DNA of 32,987 nt, from contig CAOKJE010000017.1 of the NCBI GenBank assembly GCA_948468505.1, positions 1 through 32,987 on the forward strand, given 5' to 3'. Source of the DNA: an uncultured Clostridium sp. GTDB taxonomy: Bacteria; Bacillota; Clostridia; TANB77; CAG-508. Numbering within the stretch: the stretch's first letter is position 1; every line of letters begins with the position of its first letter. The notes under the pieces were generated by a model that had not been told where the DNA came from, searched no databases, and was given only the letters and a program-made list of their open reading frames with translations. This document shows positions 8,654-17,783 of the stretch, one piece after another. The position numbers were made by a program, and so were the translations under genes.

Positions 8654-9343
8654 TTAATTTTGTATCATTTCCTTTACAATTTCTCCTGCTATCATTAGCC
8701 CTGCTATTGAAGGCACAAAGGAAATACTGCCTACCTGTTTTTGTCCCTTTTGCCCGATGGGCTCTTCTTTTGAATATAATACTTTTAATTGATTAATGTT
8801 TCTTTTTTTTAACTCTTTTCTGATTACTCTGGCTAAGGGACAAACTGATGTATTTTTAATATCTGTCACTTCAAGTTGGGTAGGGTCTAGTTTGTTTCCT
8901 GTCCCCATGCAAGATATCATTGGCACTTTTTCTTTGCTTGCTTTTTCAATTAAATTTAGTTTTGTTTTTACGGTATCAACAGCATCAACAATATACGAAA
9001 AAGAAGTATCAATTAATGTCTCTTCTCCTTCTTGCAAGTCTTGTACCATATAGGTATCTACCTTTAATTCGGGATTAATTTCTAATATTCTTTTTTTCAT
9101 AACATCTATTTTTCTTTTTCCTATGGTTTGATGGTTTGCATGAATTTGTCTATTGATGTTAGTAAGTGAAATTACGTCATTATCAATTAGCACTATGTGA
9201 CCTACTCCACTTCTTGCTAATCCCTCTACTACAAAAGATCCAACCCCTCCCATACCATAAACTGCTATTTTTGCTTTTTTTAGTTTTTCTATGCCTTCTT
9301 TTCCTATTAAAATTTCGGTTCTATTGGTCCAAACTTCCTCCAT
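8654..9343 (-). CDS. tcdA: tRNA threonylcarbamoyladenosine dehydratase (ThiF/MoeB/HesA family)
   Basis: An ATP-dependent E1-like enzyme. TcdA cyclises t6A37 of tRNA to its hydantoin form. The adenylation Rossmann motif 'VYGMGGVGSFVVEGLARSG' begins near residue 29, followed by 'LIDNDVISLTNINRQI' (Asp plus the arginine that contacts ATP) and 'HANHQTIGKRKIDVMK'. The later 'MISCMGTGNKLDPTQLEV' and 'SVCPLARVIRKELKKR' segments are typical of the YgdL/TcdA subgroup and supply the conserved cysteines. 229 residues is slightly shorter than the E. coli enzyme. Divergent from the FAD dehydrogenase. Confidence 0.85.
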   Translation of the reverse strand: MEEVWTNRTEILIGKEGIEKLKKAKIAVYGMGGVGSFVVEGLARSGVGHIVLIDNDVISLTNINRQIHANHQTIGKRKIDVMKKRILEINPELKVDTYMVQDLQEGEETLIDTSFSYIVDAVDTVKTKLNLIEKASKEKVPMISCMGTGNKLDPTQLEVTDIKNTSVCPLARVIRKELKKRNINQLKVLYSKEEPIGQKGQKQVGSISFVPSIAGLMIAGEIVKEMIQN

Positions 9344-9371
9344 TTCCTTTTCCTTCCCTTCTTTTCTGTAT

Positions 9372-9410
9372 TATATTATAGCATACTTTCATTTTATATG
9401 CTATAATATA
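9372..9410. promoter_or_regulatory. palindromic divergent promoter region
   Basis: A perfect 14-bp inverted repeat (9372-9385 and 9397-9410, 11-base spacer) places a TATAAT-like box on each strand between tcdA and the FAD dehydrogenase. It looks like back-to-back promoters, possibly with a shared operator. The -35 boxes are weak. Confidence 0.5.
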
Positions 9411-9443
9411 ATTGTTATTTAAGCCTCATATAAGGAGATAATA

Positions 9444-11016
9444 ATGTTAAGAATTAATAATATAAAAATTAGAAAAGACTTAAGTGAACCTGAAATATTT
9501 GAAATAGCCATAAAAAAAGCCCATATCAAAAAAGAAGATGTCGTTACGTGGCAAATTTCAAAAAAATCCATTGATGCAAGAAAAAAAGACGATGTCCACT
9601 ACAACTATTGTATTGATATTCAAGTAAAAAACGAAAATCATTATAAAAAACTAGAAAAGGTAAAAAGCCTTGACCTTCCTAAAATAAAAATAAAAAAACA
9701 AGCCTCCACTCGTCCCATCATTATTGGTGCTGGACCTGCTGGTCTTTTTGCTGCACTTACCTTAGTTCAAAATGGTAGTAAACCAATTATTATTGAGCAA
9801 GGAGAAGAAATCGAAAAAAGAAAACTTTCTGTTGATGCTTTCTTAAAAGCTGGTAAATTAAACACTTCTTCTAATGTTCAATTTGGAGAAGGTGGCAGTG
9901 GTACTTTTTCCGATGGAAAACTAATCACTGGAATTAACAGTCCTTTTTGTCAAAAGGTTTTAGAAGAATTTGTCCGTTTTGGTGCACCAAAAGAAATCTT
10001 ATACCTTTCTAAACCTCATATTGGAACAGATAATTTAATTCATATTATTAAAAATATGAGAAATCATATTATTCAAAATCGGTGGAACGTTCTACTTTAA
10101 TACAAAAGTAGTCGATTTTGAGATAGCAAATCAGCATATTGTAAGTCTACTTACACTTTCAAATGGCATTCCCAAAAAATTTCTAGCAGATAACGTAATT
10201 TTAGCCATTGGTCACAGTGCAAGAGATACCTTTGAAACACTTTTTAAAAAAGGTATTTTTATGGAGCCAAAGAATTTTTCTGTTGGAGTTCGTATAGAAC
10301 ATCTACAAAACTGGATAAACACTGCACAATATGGTACCATCACTAAATTAGCTTTACCTCCTGCTGAATATAAGCTAGCTTACCATTCTCCTTCTGGTCG
10401 TTCTTGCTATACTTTTTGTATGTGTCCACGGACGGCTTAGTTATGGCTTCTTCTAGTGAAAAAGAAACCATTGTAACAAATGGTATGAGCTTATATTTAC
10501 GTGATGGCAAAAATGCTAATTCTGCTCTTTTAGTCAATGTTACTCCTAACGATTTTAAAAGCACTTCTGCCTTAGCTGGCATTTATTTTCAAAAAGAGTT
10601 AGAACAAAAAGCCTTTAAGCTTGGTGGCTCAAATTATTATGCTCCTGTACAAAGAGTAGAAGATTTTCTAAATGACCATAAATCCACAAAAATAGGTAAA
10701 GTAACCCCTACCTACCAACCTCGGAGTTACCTTAGCAAACTTAAATGAAATATTACCTAAATTTGTAAGTGACACTTTAAAAGAAGGGCTACAATTTTTT
10801 GAAACCAAGCTTCGTGGCTTTGCCCATCCAGATAGCATCTTAACTGGACTTGAAACAAGAAGCTCTTCTCCTGTTCGAATCTTACGAAATGAAAAACTAG
10901 TTTCTAACATCTTAGGACTTTATCCTTGCGGAGAAGGTGCAGGCTATGCTGGCGGCATCATGTCTGCTAGCGTTGATGGCATCAAATGTGCCATTGCCTT
11001 ACTTGAAAATAATTAA
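9444..11016 (+). CDS. FAD-dependent dehydrogenase (COG2509-like), four CGG recoding sites
   Basis: NAD(P)/FAD-dependent oxidoreductase of the uncharacterised class with an N-terminal basic domain. The FAD-binding motif 'PIIIGAGPAGLFAALTL' starts near residue 92. 'IIEQGEEIEKR', 'NVQFGEGGSGTFSDGKL', 'AIGHSARDTFE', 'GVRIEHLQ' and the C-terminal 'LYPCGEGAGYAGGIMSASVDG' are family hallmarks. ATG 9444 follows AAGGAG. Zero-frame reading breaks at C10080, at C10429 and C10433 (tandem) and at C10722. Reading each C-GGN as one residue gives 522 continuous residues to the TAA at 11014-11016. Each later CGG is in phase only after the preceding shift has been made. The restored 'FCMCPGG' and 'TYQPGVTLANL' match the family. 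The substrate is unknown. As written, the gene would be called a multi-frameshift pseudogene. Confidence 0.88.
10080..10083 (+). other. CGGT +1 recoding site (FAD dehydrogenase, 1st)
   Basis: Codon 213, after AAT. Skipping C gives '...IIQN-G-GTFYFNTKV', where relatives have a Gly-Gly pair. Zero-frame reading stops six codons later. Confidence 0.85.
10429..10432 (+). other. CGGA +1 recoding site (FAD dehydrogenase, 2nd)
   Basis: Codon 329, after CCA in 'FCMCP'. Relatives have Cys-Pro-Gly-Gly here, so the residue is glycine. It directly abuts the next site. Confidence 0.9.
10433..10436 (+). other. CGGC +1 recoding site (FAD dehydrogenase, 3rd)
   Basis: Codon 330, immediately after the preceding CGGA. 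Together the eight bases encode Gly-Gly of the CPGG motif, and the frame then runs into 'LVMASSSEKETIVTNGM'. Confidence 0.9.
10722..10725 (+). other. CGGA +1 recoding site (FAD dehydrogenase, 4th)
   Basis: Codon 426, after CCT. Restores 'PTYQP-G-VTLANL', a conserved proline-glycine turn in the family. Confidence 0.9.
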
Positions 11017-11050
11017 TGTGCAATTGGGGACGTTTCTTTTTGCACATTAA
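11013..11050. terminator. shared hairpin between convergent genes
   Basis: TTAATGTGCA (11013-11022) and TGCACATTAA (11041-11050) form a perfect 10-bp stem that includes both stop codons of the convergent genes. The loop holds GGGGACG and a T-run. Probably a two-way terminator. Confidence 0.6.
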
Positions 11051-12186
11051 TTTCTAAGTTTTTCAATAATTTCTACTAAAGCCTCTACTAAATAGTCTAC
11101 ATCCTCTTTTGTATTGTCTTCTCCAAACGTAACTCTAAGTGACCCACTTGCTAAATCATTTGAAAGTCCTATTGCTTCTAGAACATGCGAAGGTGCTGCG
11201 GAACCTGACGTACATGCTGACCCTGCTGATGCACAGATTCCTTTTGCATCTAAGTTTAGTAATAGGGCTTCACCATCAATGTTAGAAAATGCAAAGTTAG
11301 CGTTTCCTGGAAGTCTTGCCTGCATGCCACCATTTAATACAGCTCCTTCTATTTTTTCTTGCACTTGATTAATAAAATAGTCTCTTAATGTTTTTAAATG
11401 TCTCATATGCTCAGGTAAGTGAAGACTTGCTAGTTCACAGGCTTTTCCTAAACCTACAATTCCGGGCCACATTTTCTGTTCCTGCTCTTTTATTTTTTTC
11501 TTGATGTCCACCTTCCATGAATTTTTGAAATTCAATTCCATTTCTTACATATAATGCTCCTATCCCTTTGGGCGCATATAATTTGTGACCAGATAGTGAT
11601 AAACTATCTATTCCCATTTTCTTTACATCAATGGGAACATTTCCACATGCTTGCACAGCATCTGTATGGAATATAATGTTATACATTCTGGCAATTTTTG
11701 AAATCATTTCAATTGGCTCTAAACTTCCGATTTCATTATTGGCGAACATGATGGTAATTAATATGGTATCATTTCGAATGGCATTTCTTAATTCTTCTAG
11801 GTCTATAATACCTTCTTTGTTTACTTTTAAATAAGTTACTTCAAAACCTTCTTTTTCTAAACTCTGACATGTATGAAGTACGGCTGGATGCTCTATTTTA
11901 GAGGTTATTATGTGCTTTCCTTTTTTTCGATTGCATAGGCAATTCCTTTGATTATGGTATTGTCACTTTCTGAACCACAACCTGTAAAATAAATCTCATT
12001 ACTGTTACAGCCAATTAAATTGGCTACTTTTTTTCTCGCTTCTTCTATGGCTTTTTTTGAAATTCTTCCTATACTGTAAAGTGATGAGGCATTTCCATAT
12101 TTTTCGTTAAAGTAGGGTAGCATTTCTTGTAAGACTTCTTCTTTCACTTTAGTGGTGGCTGCATTATCAAAATATCTTATTTTCAT
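11047..12186 (-). CDS. iscS: cysteine desulfurase (NifS/IscS family), one CGG site and one -1 site
   Basis: PLP enzyme that takes sulfur from cysteine as an enzyme persulfide for Fe-S clusters or tRNA thiolation. The N-terminal '[10 protein letters not shown]' and '[11 protein letters not shown]' and the mid-region '[15 protein letters not shown]' are typical. The PLP lysine is K202 in '[12 protein letters not shown]'. The active-site cysteine is C325 in '[17 protein letters not shown]'. Three frames must be joined. The first join is at A AAA AAG (11926-11920), where a -1 shift, or one missing A, leads to '[16 protein letters not shown]'. The second is CGGA (11464-11461), giving '[15 protein letters not shown]'. 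The product has 379 residues, the normal length. It probably shares a transcript with the patatin gene upstream (59-base gap). No iscU or other partner is in the window. Confidence 0.9.
11461..11464 (-). other. CGGA +1 recoding site in the cysteine desulfurase
   Basis: Codon 242, after GCC. The family motif AGTENVxG fixes this residue as glycine, one of the clearest readings in the window. Confidence 0.92.
11920..11926 (-). other. A AAA AAG slippery heptamer at a -1 frame change
   Basis: Zero-frame codons GAA-AAA-AAG match the classic X XXY YYZ heptamer. A -1 slip gives Lys-Lys-Gly-Lys-His and continues the family sequence; without it TAA comes four codons after AAG. A lost A in the homopolymer would give the same product, so sequencing error is a real alternative. 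Confidence 0.5.
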
Positions 12187-12245
12187 TGCTTTTCTTCCTT
12201 TCCTTTTTTATATATTATTATATTCAAAATGTTTCATTATGCTGC

Positions 12246-13104
12246 TTAATCCTTAATACTTTTTATTTTATCTAAATTTTGTATAACTGCTTGATAACCA
12301 AATTGATAGCACTTATCCATTTTTTCTATATCTAAAAGTCCTGTTTTATCGGTTGAAATTGTTAATATAAAATCACTTTGTTCTAAACTTTCTTCAGAAA
12401 TCTTATTTCCCATAATATCAATGGTTCTCATTGCAATGTCCATTATATTACTATTTTCATCTATATCATCTGCTTTAAAATTAATGGCAATTACTCTATC
12501 AGCGCCTTGTTTCTTAACCTCTGTTACAGGAATATTATCTAGTACTCCTCCATCTAAAAACTTGTAATCTTTGAAATCACATGGGCAAAAGATTCCTGGA
12601 AAACTGCTACTTGCTCTTACTGCCTTTCCAATAGAAATATCGGTAATGTATTGGGAAGTATTTTCACTTTTTGATGGAATTTGGTTGGTAAATACATATT
12701 TTTGGGAAGACTTAACATCTACACTAGGAATGACTAATGGCATTTTGGTAACATCACTAATTTTTTTTACCCCTTTTCGAAGGGCAATATCATTATAAGC
12801 TTTTTCGATACTTTCTCCTGTTTTTAAACCGTGAAATTTGTACTCTTTTATTTTTCATAAAACTTCCTATTCCTGATACAATAGGAATAGAATTCATTTC
12901 TACTACATCTTTTGCATATCTTTTGAATAATATGTAAATATAGTAAGGAGAATACCCCATTGCATATAAAGAGGCAACTAAACTTCCTGAGCTAGTTCCT
13001 CCTATGATATCAATTTTGATCCCATTATCTTCTAATGCTTTTAATGCCCCTGCATGGGCAATTCCTCTAATTCCTCCTCCTGATAAAGCAACTCCTAATT
13101 TCAA
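12246..13104 (-). CDS. patatin-like phospholipase, one CGG recoding site
   Basis: Predicted serine acyl hydrolase with a Ser-Asp dyad, acting on lipid esters. It starts at TTG 13104 with AAGGTGT upstream. '[18 protein letters not shown]' forms the oxyanion hole, '[17 protein letters not shown]' holds the nucleophile in a G-x-S-x-G context, and '[13 protein letters not shown]' holds the catalytic Asp-Gly-Gly. The frame breaks at CGGT (12831-12828, codon 92). Reading it as one residue gives '[16 protein letters not shown]' and a continuous 285-residue protein with both catalytic residues. No signal peptide is visible, so it is probably cytoplasmic or peripheral, like the RssA/YlbK group. Probably co-transcribed with the cysteine desulfurase. 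Confidence 0.87.
12828..12831 (-). other. CGGT +1 recoding site in the patatin gene
   Basis: Codon 92, after TCA. Zero-frame reading stops twelve residues later in a basic, non-homologous tail. The shifted frame has the Gly-Leu-x-x-Gly-x-x-Ile-Glu pattern of the family. Confidence 0.85.
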
Positions 13105-13192
13105 ATTAACACCTTCTTAAGTTTTTCTTATTATAAGTATTTACTAATATTATGAATTTAAACTTGAAAATGCTAATACTTACCCCAAAAAA

Positions 13193-13240
13193 TAATCAAA
13201 AGTTATACTACAAATAGTTTGATAGCATAACTTTTGATTA
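13193..13240 (-). terminator. terminator after the WG-repeat gene
   Basis: Perfect 14-bp inverted repeat (13193-13206 and 13227-13240). The minus-strand T-tract follows the lower arm. It lies 16 bases past the stop at 13256. Confidence 0.7.
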
Positions 13241-13255
13241 TTTTATTTTCTGTTT

Positions 13256-14987
13256 TTATTTGGCATCTGTGTAGTAAAATTCCCCAAAGCCATAGGTAAC
13301 TTTATAATATTTTCCTATAAAAGATGGTTCTAATTGATCTTCTAGCTCATAACTTGGACTAATTACTTCTTGCCCTTGTTCATTAATCGCCCCCCATTTG
13401 CCATCTTTTTTTACCGCAGCAAATCCATTTTCATTGAACTCATAGGCTTTATCATATTTATAATCTACTACTTTTTTATTATTGTTGTCTACAAATCCAT
13501 ATTTTTCGTCTTTCTCAGAAACAAATAATTTATTGCTAGAATATACTTCTGTATTTTTTAACTCCTTCCCCTCTTTTGTAAAATATTTTATCTCTTCTTC
13601 ATTATAAATTCTTATATAGTTGTCATTTACCTCAATCATAGCATTTTGAAGCTCACATAACATTTTCATTTCCCTTGAATAAAGCTGTATCGTTTTATTT
13701 TCTGTTAAGGTTGCTTGTATCAAATCAGTATTTTGAACCTTTTGTGTCGAAGTCTTATTTATTTCTACTTTTACGTTTCCTTTATCATCTATTATCCCTA
13801 ATTCACCATTTTGATCACTTACAATAAAATAATTATCGTATAAATATTCAATATAGCTATATGCCTCTCTTATTAATTGTTTCCCTTCTTGATTTATTAC
13901 CTCATATTTAGTGCCATCCTCATTTTTAATTCTTATTTTATATTTTTCATTCCCTGTATTGATAACAGCAGTGTCAGAATTAATCTTTACTTGTTCTCCT
14001 TTTGTATCATATACAGTTACTCCTTGTTCATTTTGTGCATATAAGTAAATTCCAGTAATGTCAATTTGTTCGTATTGTATTGGAACGATAATTTTTCCTT
14101 CTAAATCTGTAACTCCATATTTTTTACTTTTTTCAATAATAAATACTTTGTTATTGGAAACATATTGAATCGATTGATATTCATTTGGTAAGATTTGTTT
14201 TTCATTTTTGGTTATTCCATATTGTCCATTTTTGGAACAGATTAAATAGGCATTCTCCTTATCTTCTAACTCTGTTATTCTTGAAATTTCGTTATATTCT
14301 GTTTTTAAAATTTCTTTTCCTTTTTTGTCTAAGTAGCCGATATCGATACCCTTCTTCTGTTTTGTTTGTTACAATATAGCCTGCATTTTGGTAATTCTCT
14401 TGTTCTGTATAATATTCGTCTATTTTTATTCCATCAAATTTAGGTTGAATTAATTCATTACCTTTTATATTTATAACTCCTAATTTATCATTTTGCTTAA
14501 CAATTAATTCTCCTTCTTTATAAGGCAATGTGTCAATTTCTTGATATTTGGGTTTGGTTATTTCTTTTCCTCCAAAATCAATTAAACCATATTTTCCATC
14601 TTGCTCATATTTTAGTATACTTTTTTCATACATTAAATCGCTAGAAATATTTTTTAATCGTATTGGCTGTATATTATTGTATTTAGCTAATATTTCTTCT
14701 TTTCTTTCATTTAATACCTTTGTATTTTCTTTTTGATAACACACAAAAACTGCTTTTTGCGGATTTGGTATTTTTATTTCTTCGTATTCAGCCTCTATAA
14801 TTATATTTCCTTTTTTGTCAATTACCCCATATGAATTATTTTGTTTTAATAGAAAATAATTATATTGCTTTACCTCTTCTTTTTCATATTTCTTTCCTTG
14901 CTCAATTACCACATTATAAACACTGATTGCTACTATTATCGCGATAATTAATGCTAATACTATCATTACTATATATTTCTTTTTCAT
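13256..14987 (-). CDS. membrane-anchored WG-repeat protein, one CGG recoding site
   Basis: An N-terminal membrane helix (about residues 5-27, after MKKK) is followed by a long series of WG (KWG-type) repeats with the pattern Y-G-x-I-D-x-x-G-K, for example 'SYGVIDKKGNIII', 'KYGLIDFGGKEI', 'KLGVINIKGNEL', 'QYGITKNEKQIL' and 'KWGAINEQGQEVI'. Such repeats form beta-rich, probably extracytoplasmic domains of unknown role. The frame breaks at CGGC (14339-14336, codon 217). Reading it as one residue turns a basic nonsense tail into another repeat, 'RY-G-YLDKKGKEI'. The frame is then open for 360 codons to the TAA at 13256, for 576 residues in all. I translated the join region by hand and found no stop. 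Confidence 0.83.
14336..14339 (-). other. CGGC +1 recoding site in the WG-repeat gene
   Basis: Codon 217, after TAT. The repeat consensus (aromatic-Gly-x-x-Asp) independently demands glycine here, from within the same protein. Confidence 0.9.
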
Positions 14988-15016
14988 TTTCTATTTTTCC
15001 TTTCTGAAATTATAGT

Positions 15017-16333
15017 TTAATTTTCAGTTTCAATCTCTTGCACTCTATTTTTACATGCCTTTACTTTTAGTATTCTTTTATCCTCATATTCTTCTATTTT
15101 ATAGGTAACTGTTTCTGTATCTATAATTGGTAATTCCTCTTCTTCTGGTATTCTTCCTAGTTTTTCTTGCAGGTATCCTGAAATAGTATCATAATCCCCT
15201 TCTGGAATTTTAGCGTCTAATAGTTTATTAACATCATTAATAGTCATACTTCCACTTAGTAAAAAGGTATTGGTATCAATTTGCTCATATTCTTTTTCCT
15301 CTTTGTCATATTCATCAAAAATATCTCCTACTAGTTCTTCTAAAATGTCCTCCATGGTAATTAATCCGGCAGTTCCTCCATATTCGTCTACAATGATAGC
15401 TATTTGTTTTTTATTTTTTTGTAACTCCTTGAAGACTTCATTAATTAGTCTATTTTGTGATACAAAATAAGCATCTTTTACTACATTTTTTACTTTAAAG
15501 CTTTTTTTGTTGATATTTTTTAAGACATCTTTTACATATAATATTCCTTTAATTTCATCTATGGTTTCGTCATATACGGGAATTCTACTATATCGATATT
15601 CTTCAGCAGATAACTCATGTAATAATTCCTCATTGCTAATATTTATATCGACTGCAAAAATATCTGTTCTATGTCTCATTATTTCAGAAACGGTAATATC
15701 GTTAAATTCAAATACATTGTTGATAAGCTCTTTTTCTTCTTCTTGTATGGTTCCTTTTTCTTCTCCTTGGTCTACCATCATTTTTATTTCTTCTTCAGTT
15801 ATTGTCTCTTCCTCATTTTCGCCTACCCCAAATAGTTTAGATACGCCATTCGTTACTGCTGTTAATAGTTTTACAAATGGTGCTGTTACGATTGAAATGG
15901 CACGAATTATTCCAATTGTTGCAAAAGATATTTTCTCGTAATTTTTCATGGCAAATCTTTTAGGAACTAGTTCTCCAAATATTAAGGTAAAAAAGGATAA
16001 AATTATAGTTATTATGATAATAGCAATATTTTTCCATATGCTAAGACTAATAAATGGCATTATATTAAATAGTTGTGGTGCTAATTTTTCAGCAAAAGCA
16101 TCAGAAGCAAAAGCACTGGATAAAAATCCTGCTAATGTAATTCCTATTTGTATCGTAGCTAAAAACTTGCTTGGTGATTTTATCATTTTTTCAATTTGTT
16201 TTGCTTTTTTATTTCCTTCTTTGGCCTGTTTTTCTATCTTAGCATCATTTAGAGATATAAACGCTATTTCTGCTGATGCAAAAAAAGCATTTAGGGCAAT
16301 TAATAAAATTAATATCATTAATTGTGTTATCAT
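15017..16333 (-). CDS. CNNM/CBS-domain protein (HlyC/CorC family)
   Basis: Membrane protein of the CNNM-CorC class, linked in characterised members to Mg2+ or other divalent cation export. The DUF21 membrane domain occupies about residues 1-190, with 'LNAFFASAEIAFISLNDAKI' and 'GITLAGFLSSAFASDAFAEKL'. It is followed by two CBS motifs ('SEIMRHRTDIFAVD' and 'RLINEVFKELQKNKKQIAII') and 'VDEYGGTAGLITMEDILEEL'. The C-terminal CorC_HlyC domain includes 'LSGSMTINDVNKLLDAKIPE' and 'YDTISGYLQEKLGRIPEEEE'. The 438-residue protein is intact. ATG 16333 has AGGAGGAG upstream. It has a CGG triplet out of phase (within GCC-GGA, near 15368) and reads through it normally. Confidence 0.93.
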   Translation of the reverse strand: MITQLMILILLIALNAFFASAEIAFISLNDAKIEKQAKEGNKKAKQIEKMIKSPSKFLATIQIGITLAGFLSSAFASDAFAEKLAPQLFNIMPFISLSIWKNIAIIIITIILSFFTLIFGELVPKRFAMKNYEKISFATIGIIRAISIVTAPFVKLLTAVTNGVSKLFGVGENEEETITEEEIKMMVDQGEEKGTIQEEEKELINNVFEFNDITVSEIMRHRTDIFAVDINISNEELLHELSAEEYRYSRIPVYDETIDEIKGILYVKDVLKNINKKSFKVKNVVKDAYFVSQNRLINEVFKELQKNKKQIAIIVDEYGGTAGLITMEDILEELVGDIFDEYDKEEKEYEQIDTNTFLLSGSMTINDVNKLLDAKIPEGDYDTISGYLQEKLGRIPEEEELPIIDTETVTYKIEEYEDKRILKVKACKNRVQEIETEN

Positions 16334-16433
16334 TTATTATCTACTCCTCCTGTTTTGTATTCTAACTTATTATATCCGTTTTTTATTTTTTTTTCAATAA
16401 ATTTTTCCGATTTATAAAAAATACTAGATTTAG

Positions 16434-16473
16434 AAAAAAATGTTGATCTATTCTGTATTTTCTAGATCAACAT
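16434..16473 (-). terminator. terminator after the surface-protein gene
   Basis: 11-bp perfect stem (16463-16473 and 16440-16450), then seven Ts on the minus strand (16440-16434). It begins 12 bases past the stop codon. Confidence 0.8.
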
Positions 16474-16484
16474 CTTCTTTTAAA

Positions 16485-17765
16485 TTACATTCCTGTAACT
16501 GGCAATATCTTTCTTGTTGTTATTTCTTTATTCTTTTGTTTTTTGTCTACTTCTATTTTTGGTTTTTCTTGTTTATTATTATTTACTGTTATGGTATATT
16601 GCTCTTGCCAAGCTACTTCTAACTCGATTAATTCTTCATATTTTTCATATCCTTCTTTCGCTTTTGTTTCTCTTAAATAGTATTTACCTGGTATTAAATG
16701 TTTTATTTCTATTTTCCCTTCTTTATCTGTCTTTAAATCTGAATAGACTATATTTTTGTTTTCGTCTAGTAATTCAAATTCTGTATTCTCTAATTTTTCT
16801 TTTGTTTTTTCGTCCTCTTTTATAATGATTATCCTTGTTTCATTTTCTGGATATTCCTCCTCTTTTTTTCCTGTTCCCTCTTCATATGTTGCTGCTGTTA
16901 AGGCATAGTCTTGCCATTCTCCATTAGGGGCTGCACCATATAAAACTGGTTTTGTTTCCACTTTTCCTTCCACTTCTATTTTGAAAAATCCCTTCTTATT
17001 CATACTTTTAATTGGTATTAATATTTTAAATTTTTCATTGGCTGCAAATTGATTTTTTTCATTGTTTTGTAAGTCTGTTATTTTGATTCCTTCTACTTCT
17101 TGCCCATCTTCTTTTGTAAGTTTTATAGTATAATTTTCAAGGTTACTATTTGCTTTCACTTCAAAAATTTTTGATGCATATTGTTTATTCTCTTTATCTT
17201 GTATCCATTCGTCTCCTAATTTATTAATTCCAATTGTACTAGATACTTTACTTTCTTTTGAATTGTTTGCATCATTAACAATTTTATTTAGTGCATTTAA
17301 TGTTCGTACGCCTGCTTCTCCTATTGGTTCATAATCATTTGGATTGTTCCCATGAATATAACAATAAATTGCTTGCTTGGTTGCTGTAAATGCTTCTTCT
17401 TTGTTAGCTACTCCTAGCTCTTCAATTGATTTATAAGGATAGCCATTAATAATTCTTCTCCATAATCCTACATCTGTTATTGCTTCTTGTATGGATACAC
17501 CGTAATCTAAGTCTGCCCCTACTCCATGTTTGTTTTTATCTAAACAATAAGCTGGATGCCCTATGCCATCGTTATTATATTCTACATAATAAGTTTGAAC
17601 AACAACTCCCTTATATTTTAATAGTTCCCCACAATCTCCTACTGAATAAATATGAGCTGAAGATAGGGTTGCTGCATAAACAGCGTTCATAAATCCTAAT
17701 CCATTCATAATAAATATAGTTACTACTAATAATAATTTTTTTAGTTTGCTTTTTTTCTTTTTCAA
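16485..17765 (-). CDS. thioester/prealbumin-domain surface protein ending in LPVTG
   Basis: Secreted adhesin or pilin-type protein. It starts at TTG 17765 behind AAAGGATG. A signal peptide covers about residues 1-31 (basic start, hydrophobic core, AYAA). A thioester domain follows, with Cys74 in 'HPAYCLDK' and Gln131 in 'AFTATKQAIYCY', the pair expected to form the internal bond used to attach covalently to host or surface targets. A SpaA/Cna-type prealbumin domain follows ('NTEFELLDENKNIVYSD', 'GKIEIKHLIPGKYYLRETKA', 'GYEKY'). The chain ends 'ILPVTGM' and stops: the sorting motif is present, but the usual hydrophobic helix and basic tail are missing. A terminator follows directly, so no tail is hidden in another frame. 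The sortase gene lies 18 bases upstream in the same operon. Confidence 0.83.
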   Translation of the reverse strand: MKKKKSKLKKLLLVVTIFIMNGLGFMNAVYAATLSSAHIYSVGDCGELLKYKGVVVQTYYVEYNNDGIGHPAYCLDKNKHGVGADLDYGVSIQEAITDVGLWRRIINGYPYKSIEELGVANKEEAFTATKQAIYCYIHGNNPNDYEPIGEAGVRTLNALNKIVNDANNSKESKVSSTIGINKLGDEWIQDKENKQYASKIFEVKANSNLENYTIKLTKEDGQEVEGIKITDLQNNEKNQFAANEKFKILIPIKSMNKKGFFKIEVEGKVETKPVLYGAAPNGEWQDYALTAATYEEGTGKKEEEYPENETRIIIIKEDEKTKEKLENTEFELLDENKNIVYSDLKTDKEGKIEIKHLIPGKYYLRETKAKEGYEKYEELIELEVAWQEQYTITVNNNKQEKPKIEVDKKQKNKEITTRKILPVTGM

Positions 17766-17783
17766 ATTATCATCCTTTCTTTT

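Noticed and set aside
10343..10910. Minus-strand ORFs opposite the FAD dehydrogenase
   Set aside because: They overlap a clearly conserved plus-strand gene and show no ribosome sites or motifs.
9444..11016. Four frameshifts in one gene as sequencing or assembly noise
   Set aside because: Noise would insert various bases in all phases and also break the highly conserved genes. Here the same base is extra, always before a phase-zero GGN codon, and CGG elsewhere is undisturbed. Raw reads were not available, so this is not fully excluded.
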